Source: Heyndrickxia camelliae
Lineage (GTDB): Bacteria; Bacillota; Bacilli; Bacillales; Bacillaceae_C
Length of the DNA: 50,095 bases
Reading direction: 5' to 3'
Assembly: GCF_002844575.1 (NCBI RefSeq)
Contig: NZ_PIQO01000028.1
Location: 1 to 50,095 of the forward strand
How positions within the stretch are numbered: position 1 is the first letter of the stretch; each line of letters opens with the position of its first letter. This document shows, piece by piece, positions 17,727 through 28,142 of the stretch. Under the pieces are notes generated by a model, which did no database searches, had not been told where the DNA came from, and was given only the letters and a program-made list of their open reading frames with translations. The translations under genes and the position numbers were made by a program.

Positions 17727-20048
17727 ATGTCTGGATTGGGGAAAAGCATCATAAGGAAGGAAGCGTTCGATAAGGTAACAGGAAATGCAAAGTATGTCAA
17801 TGATGTCCCCTTTTCTCGGGTATTGGAGACAGCATTTGTCTTAAGCTCTCATGCACATGCAAAGATTGTTTCTATAGATATTTCTCAAGCAGAAAAGGTA
17901 CATGGCGTTAAAGCCATTATAACTGGCGAAAATCTCCCTTTGACCGGAGAAGATATTTTTGACCGCCCTATTTTAGCTTATGATAAAGTTCGTTATTTTG
18001 GTGAACCAGTCGTTATGATCGTAGCAGAGAAAAAATATCAGGCAAAACTTGCAGCTAGTTTTATAAAGATTAGGTATTCACCGCTTCCAGTCATCCAATC
18101 TCCTCTAGAGGCAATGGAGCAAAATTCCCCCCTTGTACACGAAAAGCTAGGAGAGTACAAAGTAATGAAAGGTGTCTATCCCGTACCGGGAACAAATATT
18201 GCAAATCACACAAAAATTAGAAAGGGAAATGTTGAAGATGGCTTTTCCAGATGTGATGTTATAGTAGAAAAAAGCTATTCCTTTACGCAATCTGATCATG
18301 CAGCAATGGAAACAAGATGCGCCATTGCTGAAATAACTCCTTCTGGTATAGTTAATATTTATTCATCCTCACAAGCACCATATTTAATAAAAAAATCCCT
18401 ATCAAGTATTTTTAATATTCAAGAAGGAAAAGTGGATGTTCATACTCCTTTAGTTGGCGGAGCATACGGAGGAAAAGCAGCGATACAACTAGAATACCTT
18501 GCATATATTGCATCGAGAGCAGTTGGTGGAACACCTGTAAAAGTACTGAATTCAAGAGAAGAAGATCTTATTATGTCTCCGGTTCATATTGGTTTGACTG
18601 CTACTGTTAAAATTGGCTGTACAGCAGATGGGAAAATTCAAGCGGCAAAATACACTTATTTGTTTGATGGTGGTGCATATTCAGATAAAGGAGTGGATAT
18701 GAGTAAATCTGCAGGAATTGATTGCACAGGTCCTTATAATATAGAAAATGTTTGGTGTGATTCTTATTGTATGTATACAAATCATCCATATTCCACTTCA
18801 TTTCGAGGATTTAGCCATTCTGAACTTACGTTTGCAGCTGATCGAACCATCGATATTTTAGCTAAGGAAGTAAATATGGATCCAATTGATTTTCGGTTAC
18901 GTAATGCGATTAAACAAGGAGATACAACGCCAACACAATCACCATTAACTGCCAGTAATATAGGTAACGTCACAAAATGTTTAAAACGGTTGAAAGAACT
19001 TATAGGTCCAAATATGGAGTATCGGAAAGAAATGGGTGCAGGAAAAGTAAGATCCCTTGGAATAAGCTGTCTTTGGAAAACATCAAATATTGATTCAGAT
19101 GCAGGTTCAGGCGCTATTATTACTTTTAATAATGATGGGAGCATGAACCTTAATACCGGGTTGGTGGAGATAGGTCAGGGGACTAAAACGGCTTTAACGC
19201 AAATTATTGCCGAGCGATTTAAAATGGATGTCAGTATGATACATGTTAAGATGCCGGTAGATACAGAAATTACCCCAGAACATTGGAAAACAGTTGCTAG
19301 CCGCGGGACATTTATGGTGGGAAGAGCTGTTATGGATGCCTGTAATGATGCCATCGACCAATTTAAACATGTTGCTTCCAAAATATTATTAGTGGAAGAA
19401 GAGGATTTAGAAGTAGCGGGAGGTAAAGTATATTTAAGAGCAAATCCGGATCGGAGCATTCCAATGGCTGAACTGGCTCATGGCTATAAATATCCAAAAG
19501 GGAGTGCGATCGGAGGAGAAATTATCGGCAGAGGAAAATATATCCTGCGTAATATTGTTCCTATTGATCAAGAAACAGGAAAAGGGGTTCCTGGACCAGA
19601 ATGGACGGTCGGTGCAGAAGCGGTAGAAGTGGAATATGATGAGGAAAACTACACTTACGAACTTAAAAAGGTCTATGCAGTCATAGATTGTGGACGATTA
19701 ATCAATCCTTTACTTGCTAGGGGGCAGGTGATGGGAGCTGCCCATATGGGATTAAGCTTTGCTTCAAGGGAAAAATTTGATTTCTCTTATGATGGGAAAG
19801 TATTAAATCCTCAGCTAAGAACTTATCATTTATTAAGATATGGAGAGAATCCGGAATATATAGTAGATTTCGTGGAAACTCCGTTTTTGGATTCTCCTTA
19901 TGGGATTCGCGGAATAGGAGAACATGGCATAATAGGTATACCTGCTGCATTAGCAAACAGTCTATCCAATGCAATGGAGACGGAATTGTTTACACTTCCG
20001 CTAACCCCTGAAAATTTATGGCGGAGCAAGAACGGAGATCATTCATGA
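17727..20048 (+). CDS. Xanthine dehydrogenase family, molybdopterin-binding large subunit
   Basis: Catalytic subunit (773 residues) of a three-subunit molybdenum hydroxylase. The N-terminal hammerhead domain starts with RKEAFDKVTGNAKYVNDVP. Molybdopterin-contact segments include LVGGAYGGKAAIQ, SFRGFSHSE, EIGQGTKTALTQI and ASRGTFMVGRAV. The catalytic glutamate is expected in GIRGIGEHGIIGIPAALANS near the end. CAGGAGG precedes the ATG. The FAD subunit starts within its stop codon (ATGA overlap). The substrate cannot be read from sequence; purines, aldehydes or N-heterocycles are all possible. No pucA/pucB-type accessory genes are adjacent. Confidence 0.93.
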   Translation: MSGLGKSIIRKEAFDKVTGNAKYVNDVPFSRVLETAFVLSSHAHAKIVSIDISQAEKVHGVKAIITGENLPLTGEDIFDRPILAYDKVRYFGEPVVMIVAEKKYQAKLAASFIKIRYSPLPVIQSPLEAMEQNSPLVHEKLGEYKVMKGVYPVPGTNIANHTKIRKGNVEDGFSRCDVIVEKSYSFTQSDHAAMETRCAIAEITPSGIVNIYSSSQAPYLIKKSLSSIFNIQEGKVDVHTPLVGGAYGGKAAIQLEYLAYIASRAVGGTPVKVLNSREEDLIMSPVHIGLTATVKIGCTADGKIQAAKYTYLFDGGAYSDKGVDMSKSAGIDCTGPYNIENVWCDSYCMYTNHPYSTSFRGFSHSELTFAADRTIDILAKEVNMDPIDFRLRNAIKQGDTTPTQSPLTASNIGNVTKCLKRLKELIGPNMEYRKEMGAGKVRSLGISCLWKTSNIDSDAGSGAIITFNNDGSMNLNTGLVEIGQGTKTALTQIIAERFKMDVSMIHVKMPVDTEITPEHWKTVASRGTFMVGRAVMDACNDAIDQFKHVASKILLVEEEDLEVAGGKVYLRANPDRSIPMAELAHGYKYPKGSAIGGEIIGRGKYILRNIVPIDQETGKGVPGPEWTVGAEAVEVEYDEENYTYELKKVYAVIDCGRLINPLLARGQVMGAAHMGLSFASREKFDFSYDGKVLNPQLRTYHLLRYGENPEYIVDFVETPFLDSPYGIRGIGEHGIIGIPAALANSLSNAMETELFTLPLTPENLWRSKNGDHS

Positions 20049-20878
20049 TACCATTTAATTTTGATTATAGGAGAGTCCATACTATTGAGGAAGCAGTGGG
20101 TTTATTTCGACAGTTTCAATTATACAGCAAAAAGCCATTGTATTTTGGCGGTGGTACTGAAATCATTACTCTAGCAAGATTAAATCAATTATATACAGAA
20201 GCAGTTATTGATATAAATGGAATACCAGAGTGTAATAGTTTTATGATTAGAGATGGAAAGTTCTATCTTGGCTCCTGTATTTCTTTAACGCAAGCAGTTT
20301 ATCAAGATAGCTTTCTGTTATTAAGTCAAACAGCAAATGAAATTGCCGACCATACTGCTAGAAACAAGATATCATTAGGTGGAAATATTTGCAGTAATAT
20401 ACGTTTTAAAGAAGCTATTCTTCCATTTCTAGTAACGAATAGCAATGTTATTATTGCAAATGAAAGGGAAATTAAGCAAACTTCTATTAAAGATGCATTT
20501 GATGAAGAGTATCAATTACCTTTGGGAACATTGCTTGTCCAATTAGTAGTAGATGAAGCTTATTTGCATGCACCTTTTTACGCAAAAAAAATAAGAACTA
20601 TTGGAACAGTTGGTTACCCAGTTTTAACCATAAATGCAGTCAAAATAAATGGAAGACTAAAAATTGCAGTAAGCGGTATATCACTTCTCCCAATACAATC
20701 CGAAGCCATTGATGATAGATTAAACAACCGGCAATTATCTTATACGGATAGAATTAAAGAGGTAATAGAGGGTTGGCCGAAGCCAATTATAGATGATATA
20801 CAAGGATCTGCAGACTATAAAAAGTTTTTACTAGAAAAAACATTACTTGAAATTTTTCAGAAGCTGGAGGTAGATTAG
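20045..20878 (+). CDS. Xanthine dehydrogenase family, FAD-binding middle subunit
   Basis: Electron-transfer subunit of 277 residues in the CoxM/PucC family. The FAD motifs are YFGGGTEIITLARL in the N-terminal part and NKISLGGNICSNI in the middle; the C-terminal half is the CO dehydrogenase flavoprotein C-terminal domain. The longer frame starts at 20018, but ATG at 20045 overlaps the stop of the large-subunit gene (ATGA), has GGAGAT 5 nt upstream and gives the usual length. The order large-medium-small subunit matches coxL-M-S type operons with a different internal order. Translation is probably coupled. Confidence 0.91.
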   Translation: MIPFNFDYRRVHTIEEAVGLFRQFQLYSKKPLYFGGGTEIITLARLNQLYTEAVIDINGIPECNSFMIRDGKFYLGSCISLTQAVYQDSFLLLSQTANEIADHTARNKISLGGNICSNIRFKEAILPFLVTNSNVIIANEREIKQTSIKDAFDEEYQLPLGTLLVQLVVDEAYLHAPFYAKKIRTIGTVGYPVLTINAVKINGRLKIAVSGISLLPIQSEAIDDRLNNRQLSYTDRIKEVIEGWPKPIIDDIQGSADYKKFLLEKTLLEIFQKLEVD

Positions 20879-21340
20879 ATGACCGGCTCTAAGTTTTACA
20901 ATGGCTATTTACATGTGAATGGGGAAGAAAGGGTGGTTCATTTTCGAGCGGCAGATACTTTATTAACCGTTATCCGGGAAGGGCTTGGATTAACGGGAAC
21001 GAAATATGGGTGCGGTAATGGAGATTGTGGTGCATGTACCATTAATGTGGATGGCTGGCCGCAAAAATCATGCCTTATGCTCGCCATTGAAGCGATTGAT
21101 AAAGAGGTACTGACAATCGAAGGCTTAAATACTACACCTATCCAAAAAGCATATGTCGAGAAAAATGCTTTTCAGTGCGGATTTTGTACTCCAGGGTTTA
21201 TTATGAATGCTCACTCTTTGCTGACCTTATTCCCAGATGCAGATGAACAAATGATACAAGACTGGATGGAGTCCAATATTTGCAGATGCACTAGCTACCA
21301 AGAAATGATGGAAGCAATCCATAGCGTGAAAAAGGGATGA
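20879..21340 (+). CDS. Xanthine dehydrogenase family, 2Fe-2S small subunit
   Basis: Iron-sulfur subunit of 153 residues carrying two 2Fe-2S clusters. The plant-ferredoxin-type cluster uses Cys45, Cys50, Cys53 and Cys65 (YGCGNGDCGACTINVDG). The second, helical cluster uses Cys100, Cys103, Cys135 and Cys137 (QCGFCTPG and ICRCTSY). All eight ligands are present, so the subunit looks functional. The ATG directly follows the stop of the FAD subunit, with GGAGG about 9 nt upstream. A large hairpin closes the operon. Confidence 0.95.
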   Translation: MTGSKFYNGYLHVNGEERVVHFRAADTLLTVIREGLGLTGTKYGCGNGDCGACTINVDGWPQKSCLMLAIEAIDKEVLTIEGLNTTPIQKAYVEKNAFQCGFCTPGFIMNAHSLLTLFPDADEQMIQDWMESNICRCTSYQEMMEAIHSVKKG

Positions 21341-21388
21341 AGGGACAGGTTCCTTGTCCCATTTTATTGGGACGAGGGACCTGTCCCT
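21341..21388. repeat. Long hairpin between the molybdenum hydroxylase operon and the HpaB gene
   Basis: Arms of 20 bp starting AGGGACAGGT and ending ACCTGTCCCT pair with only two G-U pairs around an 8-nt loop. It lies 1 nt after the small-subunit stop and 6 nt before the convergent HpaB stop. There is no T-run, so it may be a dispersed palindromic repeat acting as a transcript end. Similar GGGACAGGT palindromes are common in Bacillaceae (from memory). Confidence 0.8.
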
Positions 21389-21394
21389 GACCTA

Positions 21395-22825
21395 CTACGA
21401 TAAAAATTCTTTAATATAGTCGATGTATTGATTTTTATCATACCCATTATATAATCCCATCGATAGCTTGACTGGGTCTCCGAAAAAGAATCGTTCAAAG
21501 TGAGTTTGTCTAGTTCCAAATGGACTCATACATAAATCCCAAGCTAAGCGGAATAATTTTACTTTATCTTCTGCGGTAGAATTTGCTCCTTGTAGATATT
21601 GGTCGATATAGTTCCGCACGGGTGATTGGAAATCTTTGTCTGTAGGAAGCGTAATTAAACTACTTCCGCTTAAAAGCTGAATAATTTCTACTAATCTTGG
21701 ATATATACGTGGATAGTAGTAAATGGCCGTATTTAACGGTTTAGCATCTGGTACCAATGTTCCCCAATTATTTTCTTTCGCTTGTATCTCTGCAGAAAGT
21801 TGCAATCCTTTTAAAATCTCCAATGTTACAATAATCTCACTGACTTTATCCTTTACATGCTGATATTCTCCGATATTTATGGCATCGATTAAGTTTTCCG
21901 CAAGACCAAGAATAAATTCTGTCTTCACAATCATTCTTGTTAAAGCCTGGTAGAGTAATAAAGTATTAAAATTAGTATCTTGGAACATGGAAAATGCTAT
22001 ATTATAATCCTTGTACAGAAATACATTTTCCCATGGTACTATAACTTCATCGAATACAACAATCGTATCCATTTCTTCAAAGCGTGAGCCAAGCGGATAA
22101 TCAAAAGAAGAGTCGCTTAGTACAAAAGATTCACGGCAAAGGAATTTTAATCCTGGAGTATTAGATGGGATGCTAAAGGCATATATATAGGACTCATCGA
22201 TAAAGTTTCCTCCCGCAGGTATTACTAAAATCTCGTCCGTTATACCCCCTTGTGTAGATAGTAGACGTGCTCCTTTTATGACAATTCCATCCTTAGTTTC
22301 CTTGACTACTTTTGCTGCAATAATATTCGAGTCATCTTCTAAATAACTTGTGGATCTGTTAACTTGTGGATTAATAAACGTGTGGGTGAAAGTAAGATCT
22401 TGCTGCATAGCCTTTTCATATATCCGCAGAATATTGGAGCCGAACTTTGGATTATGTTTTCCAAATAATTCATGTGCGGTACCTAATGCCATCATCCCGG
22501 TATTCACATAGTCAGGTGACCTTCCAAGCAGACCGGCATTTGTTCTTGACCAAAAGGAAGTAGCAAGTCTTCTTTTTTTTAAGTCTTCCAATGTCGTTGG
22601 CTGTTGAAAAGAAAATCCTGCCTCAATATTTTTAGAAGATTTAAAAGTTAACAGCTCCTTATAATCATTATTCTGTTGAAGATCAAAAAGACGCGCCTTA
22701 CTTTTCAAAATCCCTTTGAAAGCAGGATGCTCAGATATGTTTCCTGTTATTTTATTCCCATTAAACCAAATTTCATTGTTTAACGCATCAATTCTTTTTA
22801 TATAGTCACTTCCTGATATTGTCAT
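21395..22825 (-). CDS. 4-hydroxyphenylacetate 3-monooxygenase family flavoprotein (HpaB/YoaI-like)
   Basis: A 476-residue oxygenase subunit of the two-component FADH2-dependent family that ortho-hydroxylates phenols. Family signatures are HTFINPQVNRS, GIVIKGARLLSTQGGITDEI, FDEVIVPWENVFLY and, near the end, LPTDKDFQSPVRNYIDQYLQG. The length matches Bacillus YoaI (about 480). AAAGGTGTGAT precedes the ATG at 22825. No partner flavin reductase (HpaC) is in the window, so a reductase must come from elsewhere. The true substrate is not determined. It is convergent with the molybdenum hydroxylase operon and lies downstream of the ABC-F terminator. Confidence 0.88.
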   Translation of the reverse strand: MTISGSDYIKRIDALNNEIWFNGNKITGNISEHPAFKGILKSKARLFDLQQNNDYKELLTFKSSKNIEAGFSFQQPTTLEDLKKRRLATSFWSRTNAGLLGRSPDYVNTGMMALGTAHELFGKHNPKFGSNILRIYEKAMQQDLTFTHTFINPQVNRSTSYLEDDSNIIAAKVVKETKDGIVIKGARLLSTQGGITDEILVIPAGGNFIDESYIYAFSIPSNTPGLKFLCRESFVLSDSSFDYPLGSRFEEMDTIVVFDEVIVPWENVFLYKDYNIAFSMFQDTNFNTLLLYQALTRMIVKTEFILGLAENLIDAINIGEYQHVKDKVSEIIVTLEILKGLQLSAEIQAKENNWGTLVPDAKPLNTAIYYYPRIYPRLVEIIQLLSGSSLITLPTDKDFQSPVRNYIDQYLQGANSTAEDKVKLFRLAWDLCMSPFGTRQTHFERFFFGDPVKLSMGLYNGYDKNQYIDYIKEFLS

Positions 22826-22893
22826 CCTATATCACACCTTTATTGGATATATCTATATGTATATGTAGAAGGCATGAAAAGGTATTTTTAATT

Positions 22894-22927
22894 TAAAAAA
22901 ACAGGAATCAACATAGTGTTGATTCCT
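22894..22927 (-). terminator. Terminator of the ABC-F gene
   Basis: Perfect 11-bp stem AGGAATCAACA / TGTTGATTCCT with a 3-nt loop, followed on the minus strand by a G then seven T residues. Confidence 0.9.
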
Positions 22928-22933
22928 TAATGA

Positions 22934-24592
<1,659 letters not shown>

Positions 24593-24663
24593 TCATGGAA
24601 GATATGGAAATGGCATCTTTAATTCAAAAGCGTAACTGGGTGTTTACTGGCTAACGCATGTTC

Positions 24664-24855
24664 TTATAAATTTTCATTTTGTTGCTGGATTTCATCTTTT
24701 GCAAGTATTGTATTTGCATCTTTCAAATGCTCATATTCGTTTACGGAATCCCCAGGAGCATATTTTTTCCCAGTTGCATTATCAGCAGGAGTATTTATGG
24801 TGACAATTGGTTTCTCAGGGGCATTCGTTAAGATTTCATCATGTTTATCGTTCAT
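24664..24855 (-). CDS. Small acidic hypothetical protein
   Basis: A 63-residue hydrophilic protein, probably unstructured (many Asn, Asp, Glu, Lys and Thr), with no Cys and no membrane segment. Segments are PEKPIVTINTPADNATGKKY and PGDSVNEYEHLKDAN. I do not recognise a family. AAAGGGTG lies about 10 nt before the ATG, and a TATAAT with a flanking perfect dyad is found upstream, so it is probably real. It is divergent from the YhfW-like gene. A spore or stress role would suit its small hydrophilic form but is not supported. Confidence 0.6.
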   Translation of the reverse strand: MNDKHDEILTNAPEKPIVTINTPADNATGKKYAPGDSVNEYEHLKDANTILAKDEIQQQNENL

Positions 24856-24868
24856 TTTCTCAACACCC

Positions 24869-24912
24869 TTTTCTTGATTTGATTATATTTAAAGCTTTTC
24901 AAATCAAGAAAA
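24869..24912 (-). promoter_or_regulatory. Perfect 14-bp dyad around the -10 of the 63-residue protein gene
   Basis: TTTTCTTGATTTGA (24869-24882) and TCAAATCAAGAAAA (24899-24912) are exact inverse complements around a 16-nt spacer. The minus-strand TATAAT (24882-24887) lies at the inner edge, so the repeat flanks the promoter core. This fits a repressor operator better than a terminator, since it is upstream of both divergent genes. Confidence 0.6.
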
Positions 24913-25017
24913 AACTATTCGTTGTATTAATAGTTATTTATTTTAGGATTTTCCTACATGACTTTCATTATTAATGGGAAAACTTATAAAAAGTTTACAT
25001 ATAGGAGGATACAAAAG

Positions 25018-26556
25018 ATGGTAAGTGAGGAAAGGTTTCGTAAACATATACCACAGTTTCCTGAACCATTATGGAGAGAAAATATGAATTTTCCAAGGTT
25101 TTCCTCATTGCAGGAGGACATAGAAGTGGATATAGCGGTTGTTGGTGGTGGGATTACGGGTATTACAACTGCTTATTTGTTAGTTAAAGAAGGATTTAAG
25201 GTTGCATTAGTAGAAGCGGGAAATCTTTTGAATGGTACAACCGGCCATACAACAGCAAAAATAACAGCTCAGCATGGATTAATATATGATGAACTAATCC
25301 AGTCAATGGGTGTCGAAAGTGCAAAATTATACTATGAGGCAAATAATGATGCAATAACCTTTATTAGGAATACAGTAAATGAGCATAATATTGACTGTGA
25401 TTTAACAAACGAAGATGCAATTATTTATACTAATTCAGACGACTATATCATAAAACTCAAAAATGAAATGATTGCTTACGAAAAGCTGGGGATAAAGGGA
25501 GAAATCATGGACCATGTATCTGCAGGTTTTCCAGTTAAGAAAGCTCTAAAAATGACAAACCAAGCTCATTTTCATCCTATAAAATATTTAAAACCATTAC
25601 TAGAATACATAAAGGATAACGGCGGATTGATATTTGAAAATACGACTGCAACAGATGTGGATACACAGCAAAAATTAAAAGTGAGAACAAGTGGTGGCCA
25701 TACTGTCAATTGTAAATACGTCTGTGCCTGCACCCATTTTCCTTTTTATGATGGTCTGGGTTTTTATCCTACTCGAATGTATGCGGAACGATCTTATATT
25801 ATTGCGATAAAACCAGAGAAAGAATTTTCCGGTGGAATGTATATTAACGCAGAACAGCCTACCCGTTCCTTGCGTACAGCAATGTTTGGCGATGAAAAGC
25901 TACTGCTAATTGGCGGAGAAAACCATAAAACGGGGCAGGGGATACCCACTATATTATATTATCAAGCTTTGGAGAGGTATGCCGAAGAGGAATTTGGCAT
26001 CAAGGATTATTTATTTAGATGGTCTGCACAGGATTTAACAACTTTAGATAAAGTACCTTATGTAGGACAAATCACGGATGGACATCCCAATATATATGTG
26101 GCAACAGGTTATCGTAAATGGGGAATGACGAACAGTACGGTGGCAGCTAACTTGATAAAGGATTTGATTCTGGAAAAGGAAAATCCTTACATAGAACTAT
26201 ATGCACCATCTAGGTTTGGCAATACAAGTATGAAATCGTTTCTTTCTACTAATATAGACGTAGCTAAACATTTAATTGAAGGAAAAGTGGAATATCCGTT
26301 AATGCGTGTTGATGAGCTCGAGGCAGATCAGGGTTCTGTTGTAAATGTCAATGGAAAACGAGCAGGAGCATACCGTGATAAAGATGGAAATGTTTACATC
26401 GTTGATACCACTTGTACGCATCTAGGCTGTGAGGTGGAGTGGAATTCGGGGGATCGTACATGGGACTGCCCGTGCCATGGTTCAAGATTCTCCATTCATG
26501 GGGATGTAATAGAAGGACCCGCTGAAAGTCCACTGAAAAAAATAGCGGAAGAATAG
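25018..26556 (+). CDS. yhfW: FAD-dependent oxidoreductase with Rieske domain (YhfW-like)
   Basis: A 512-residue protein with an N-terminal DAO-type FAD domain (VVGGGITGITTAYLLV, glycines 43-48, and ATGYRKWGMTNSTVAA near residue 365). The C-terminal Rieske 2Fe-2S domain has ligands Cys466, His468, Cys484 and His487, plus the disulfide pair Cys471/Cys486. Same architecture and length as Bacillus YhfW (about 509). The electron donor, acceptor and substrate are unknown. ATG at 25018 lies 9 nt after AGGAGG (25003-25008) and is chosen over the frame start at 24958. It has its own terminator. Confidence 0.9.
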   Translation: MVSEERFRKHIPQFPEPLWRENMNFPRFSSLQEDIEVDIAVVGGGITGITTAYLLVKEGFKVALVEAGNLLNGTTGHTTAKITAQHGLIYDELIQSMGVESAKLYYEANNDAITFIRNTVNEHNIDCDLTNEDAIIYTNSDDYIIKLKNEMIAYEKLGIKGEIMDHVSAGFPVKKALKMTNQAHFHPIKYLKPLLEYIKDNGGLIFENTTATDVDTQQKLKVRTSGGHTVNCKYVCACTHFPFYDGLGFYPTRMYAERSYIIAIKPEKEFSGGMYINAEQPTRSLRTAMFGDEKLLLIGGENHKTGQGIPTILYYQALERYAEEEFGIKDYLFRWSAQDLTTLDKVPYVGQITDGHPNIYVATGYRKWGMTNSTVAANLIKDLILEKENPYIELYAPSRFGNTSMKSFLSTNIDVAKHLIEGKVEYPLMRVDELEADQGSVVNVNGKRAGAYRDKDGNVYIVDTTCTHLGCEVEWNSGDRTWDCPCHGSRFSIHGDVIEGPAESPLKKIAEE

Positions 26557-26588
26557 AGTCTGCTCTTAATAGAGCGGGCTTTTTTGCC
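26555..26588 (+). terminator. Terminator of the YhfW-like gene
   Basis: Stem AGTCTGCTCT / AGAGCGGGCT with G-U pairs and a TAAT loop, followed by TTTTTT. Confidence 0.8.
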
Positions 26589-26753
26589 TGAGTGATAATA
26601 GAGTAAATATTTTTTTACATTATCGATTGGTTAAATTGTGTATATAGGCACTGTCTAGTTTCCACTTATATTTCTCTTAATATTTGTTTTTATTACAATG
26701 TTACAGACTATTACATTGTATGAAAAAGGAACGTAATGAAATGTACATGCGGT

Positions 26754-26786
26754 TGTTATTGTACTGTTAATTTCATGTGTTAGTAT
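26754..26786 (+). promoter_or_regulatory. Predicted WalR box and promoter of the LysM-3D gene
   Basis: TGTTAT at 26754-26759 and TGTTAA at 26765-26770 with 5 nt between them fit the WalR (YycF) consensus TGTWAH-N5-TGTWAH exactly. The box overlaps a -35-like TTGTAC (26759-26764), with TAGTAT (26781-26786) 16 nt further on. This is typical of genes WalR activates, such as yocH in Bacillus subtilis. Confidence 0.65.
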
Positions 26787-26832
26787 GAGGCATGTTAGTG
26801 AATTTTGTTTGCTAACAAAAGGAGGAAAAAAA

Positions 26833-27621
26833 ATGAAAAAAGCATTTACAGCTATAGCCGCTGCATTTACGCTAACAGGCTTCATAACTGGAAATACTTT
26901 TGCTGCCGAATACAATGTTAAATTAGGAGATTCACTTTGGAGCATTTCAAATGAAGAACATACAAATGTTGATTCATTAATGAAATGGAATCACCTAACA
27001 TCTGATTTAATTTATCCAGATCAAAAATTAACCATATTAAATAAAGAAACATATGTAGTGAAAAACGGAGATACTATTTGGGATATTGCAAATAAATATC
27101 AGGTTTCCGTGGATCAGATTATGAGCTGGAATAAACTTACCACAGATTTAATTAATCCAAATGACGAATTAGTAGTCTATCCAGAAGAAGATATGAAAGA
27201 TAATTCTAAGGAAAATCCAACAAAAAAAGTTGAGTCTTCTTCTGCAAAGAAAACTAATGTGGTGACAAAGCACGCTAAGGAAAGTAAACCTGCAATAAAA
27301 CAGGCAGCAAATAAAAATACTGACAATGTAAAAAAAGTTATTCATATGAGAGCAACCGCTTATACGGCGAACTGTGAGAAATGTTCCGGTATCACTGCTA
27401 CGGGGGTTAATATTAAAAAACACCCAGAGAAAAAGGTAATTTCAGTTGATCCGAATGTTATTCCATTAGGCTCGAAAGTATATGTAGAAGGCTATGGATA
27501 CGCTACTGCAGCAGATACTGGTGGCGCGATTAAAGGAAATAGAATAGACATTTTTATCCCATCTGACTCAAAAGCTAAGCAATGGGGTGTTCGAAACGTA
27601 GAAGTAAAGATCATTGATTAA
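26833..27621 (+). CDS. Secreted LysM-3D cell-wall protein (YocH-like)
   Basis: Exported peptidoglycan-acting protein of 262 residues. A signal peptide (MKKAFTAIAAAFTLTGF..., cleavage near TFA/AEY at about residue 24) is followed by two LysM repeats at about 27-69 and 73-116 (LGDSLWSI and NGDTIWDIA). A Lys/Ser/Asn-rich linker leads to a C-terminal 3D domain (residues 176-262) with ISVDPNVIPLGSKVYVEGYG and ADTGGAIKGNRIDIF, the Asp-rich lytic transglycosylase-like core. GGAGG lies directly before the ATG at 26833. A WalR box upstream suggests control by cell-wall homeostasis. It is probably an autolysin with its own terminator. Confidence 0.9.
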   Translation: MKKAFTAIAAAFTLTGFITGNTFAAEYNVKLGDSLWSISNEEHTNVDSLMKWNHLTSDLIYPDQKLTILNKETYVVKNGDTIWDIANKYQVSVDQIMSWNKLTTDLINPNDELVVYPEEDMKDNSKENPTKKVESSSAKKTNVVTKHAKESKPAIKQAANKNTDNVKKVIHMRATAYTANCEKCSGITATGVNIKKHPEKKVISVDPNVIPLGSKVYVEGYGYATAADTGGAIKGNRIDIFIPSDSKAKQWGVRNVEVKIID

Positions 27622-27627
27622 GAACCC

Positions 27628-27672
27628 GGAGGCTAATCTATTATTAATAGATTAGCCTCTTCTTTTTTTTAT
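27628..27672 (+). terminator. Terminator of the LysM-3D gene
   Basis: A long stem starting GAGGCTAATCTAT and closing with ATAGATTAGCCTC, followed by TTCTTTTTTTT. Confidence 0.9.
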
Positions 27673-27750
27673 ACCGTAATAACAGATAATGAAACTAAAA
27701 AGGATGTCCAATCGTATTAGATATCATAGAGATAAAAGGAGTGAAAAGGC

Positions 27751-27960
27751 ATGAATGAAAAGAAAGGCTGCATAAAATGCGGAAGCACCGATGCTGGTCA
27801 AAAAGATGTGGCAATGACAGGTACAGGATTATCTAAAATGTTTGATATTCAAAACAATCAATTTACCGTAGTGTTCTGTAAAAACTGTGGCTACTCTGAA
27901 TTCTATAATAAAAATGCTTCTACTGCTTCCAATATATTAGATTTCTTCTTTGGAGGATAA
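27751..27960 (+). CDS. Zinc-ribbon protein
   Basis: A 69-residue protein with two CxxC pairs, Cys7/Cys10 (GCIKCG) and a second FCKNCGYSEFY, forming a zinc ribbon. Between them lies TGTGLSKMFDIQNNQFTVVF, the typical linker of the short nucleic-acid-binding-like family in Bacillus (COG3478 type, from memory). The tail NILDFFFGG is hydrophobic. AAAGGAG precedes the ATG by 9 nt. It is monocistronic with a weak terminator. The function is unknown. Confidence 0.8.
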   Translation: MNEKKGCIKCGSTDAGQKDVAMTGTGLSKMFDIQNNQFTVVFCKNCGYSEFYNKNASTASNILDFFFGG

Positions 27961-27992
27961 GGTTGATTTAGTAAAAAAGATGGAACACCAAA

Positions 27993-28028
27993 AAGTCACT
28001 GTTCTAAGCGGTGGCTATTTTGTTTTTA
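27993..28028 (+). terminator. Probable terminator of the zinc-ribbon gene
   Basis: Stem AGTCACTG / CGGTGGCT including G-U pairs, with a T-rich ATTTTGTTTTT tail. Confidence 0.55.
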
Positions 28029-28142
28029 GAAAATAGTTGAAAAAGAGGAAAGGTGACGATACCTTTTAAAAGTTTACAAAAAAGGTTACGTACTTTCATA
28101 AATTTCCTGTAGAATAATAATTATCAGAAACGGGGTGAATCT

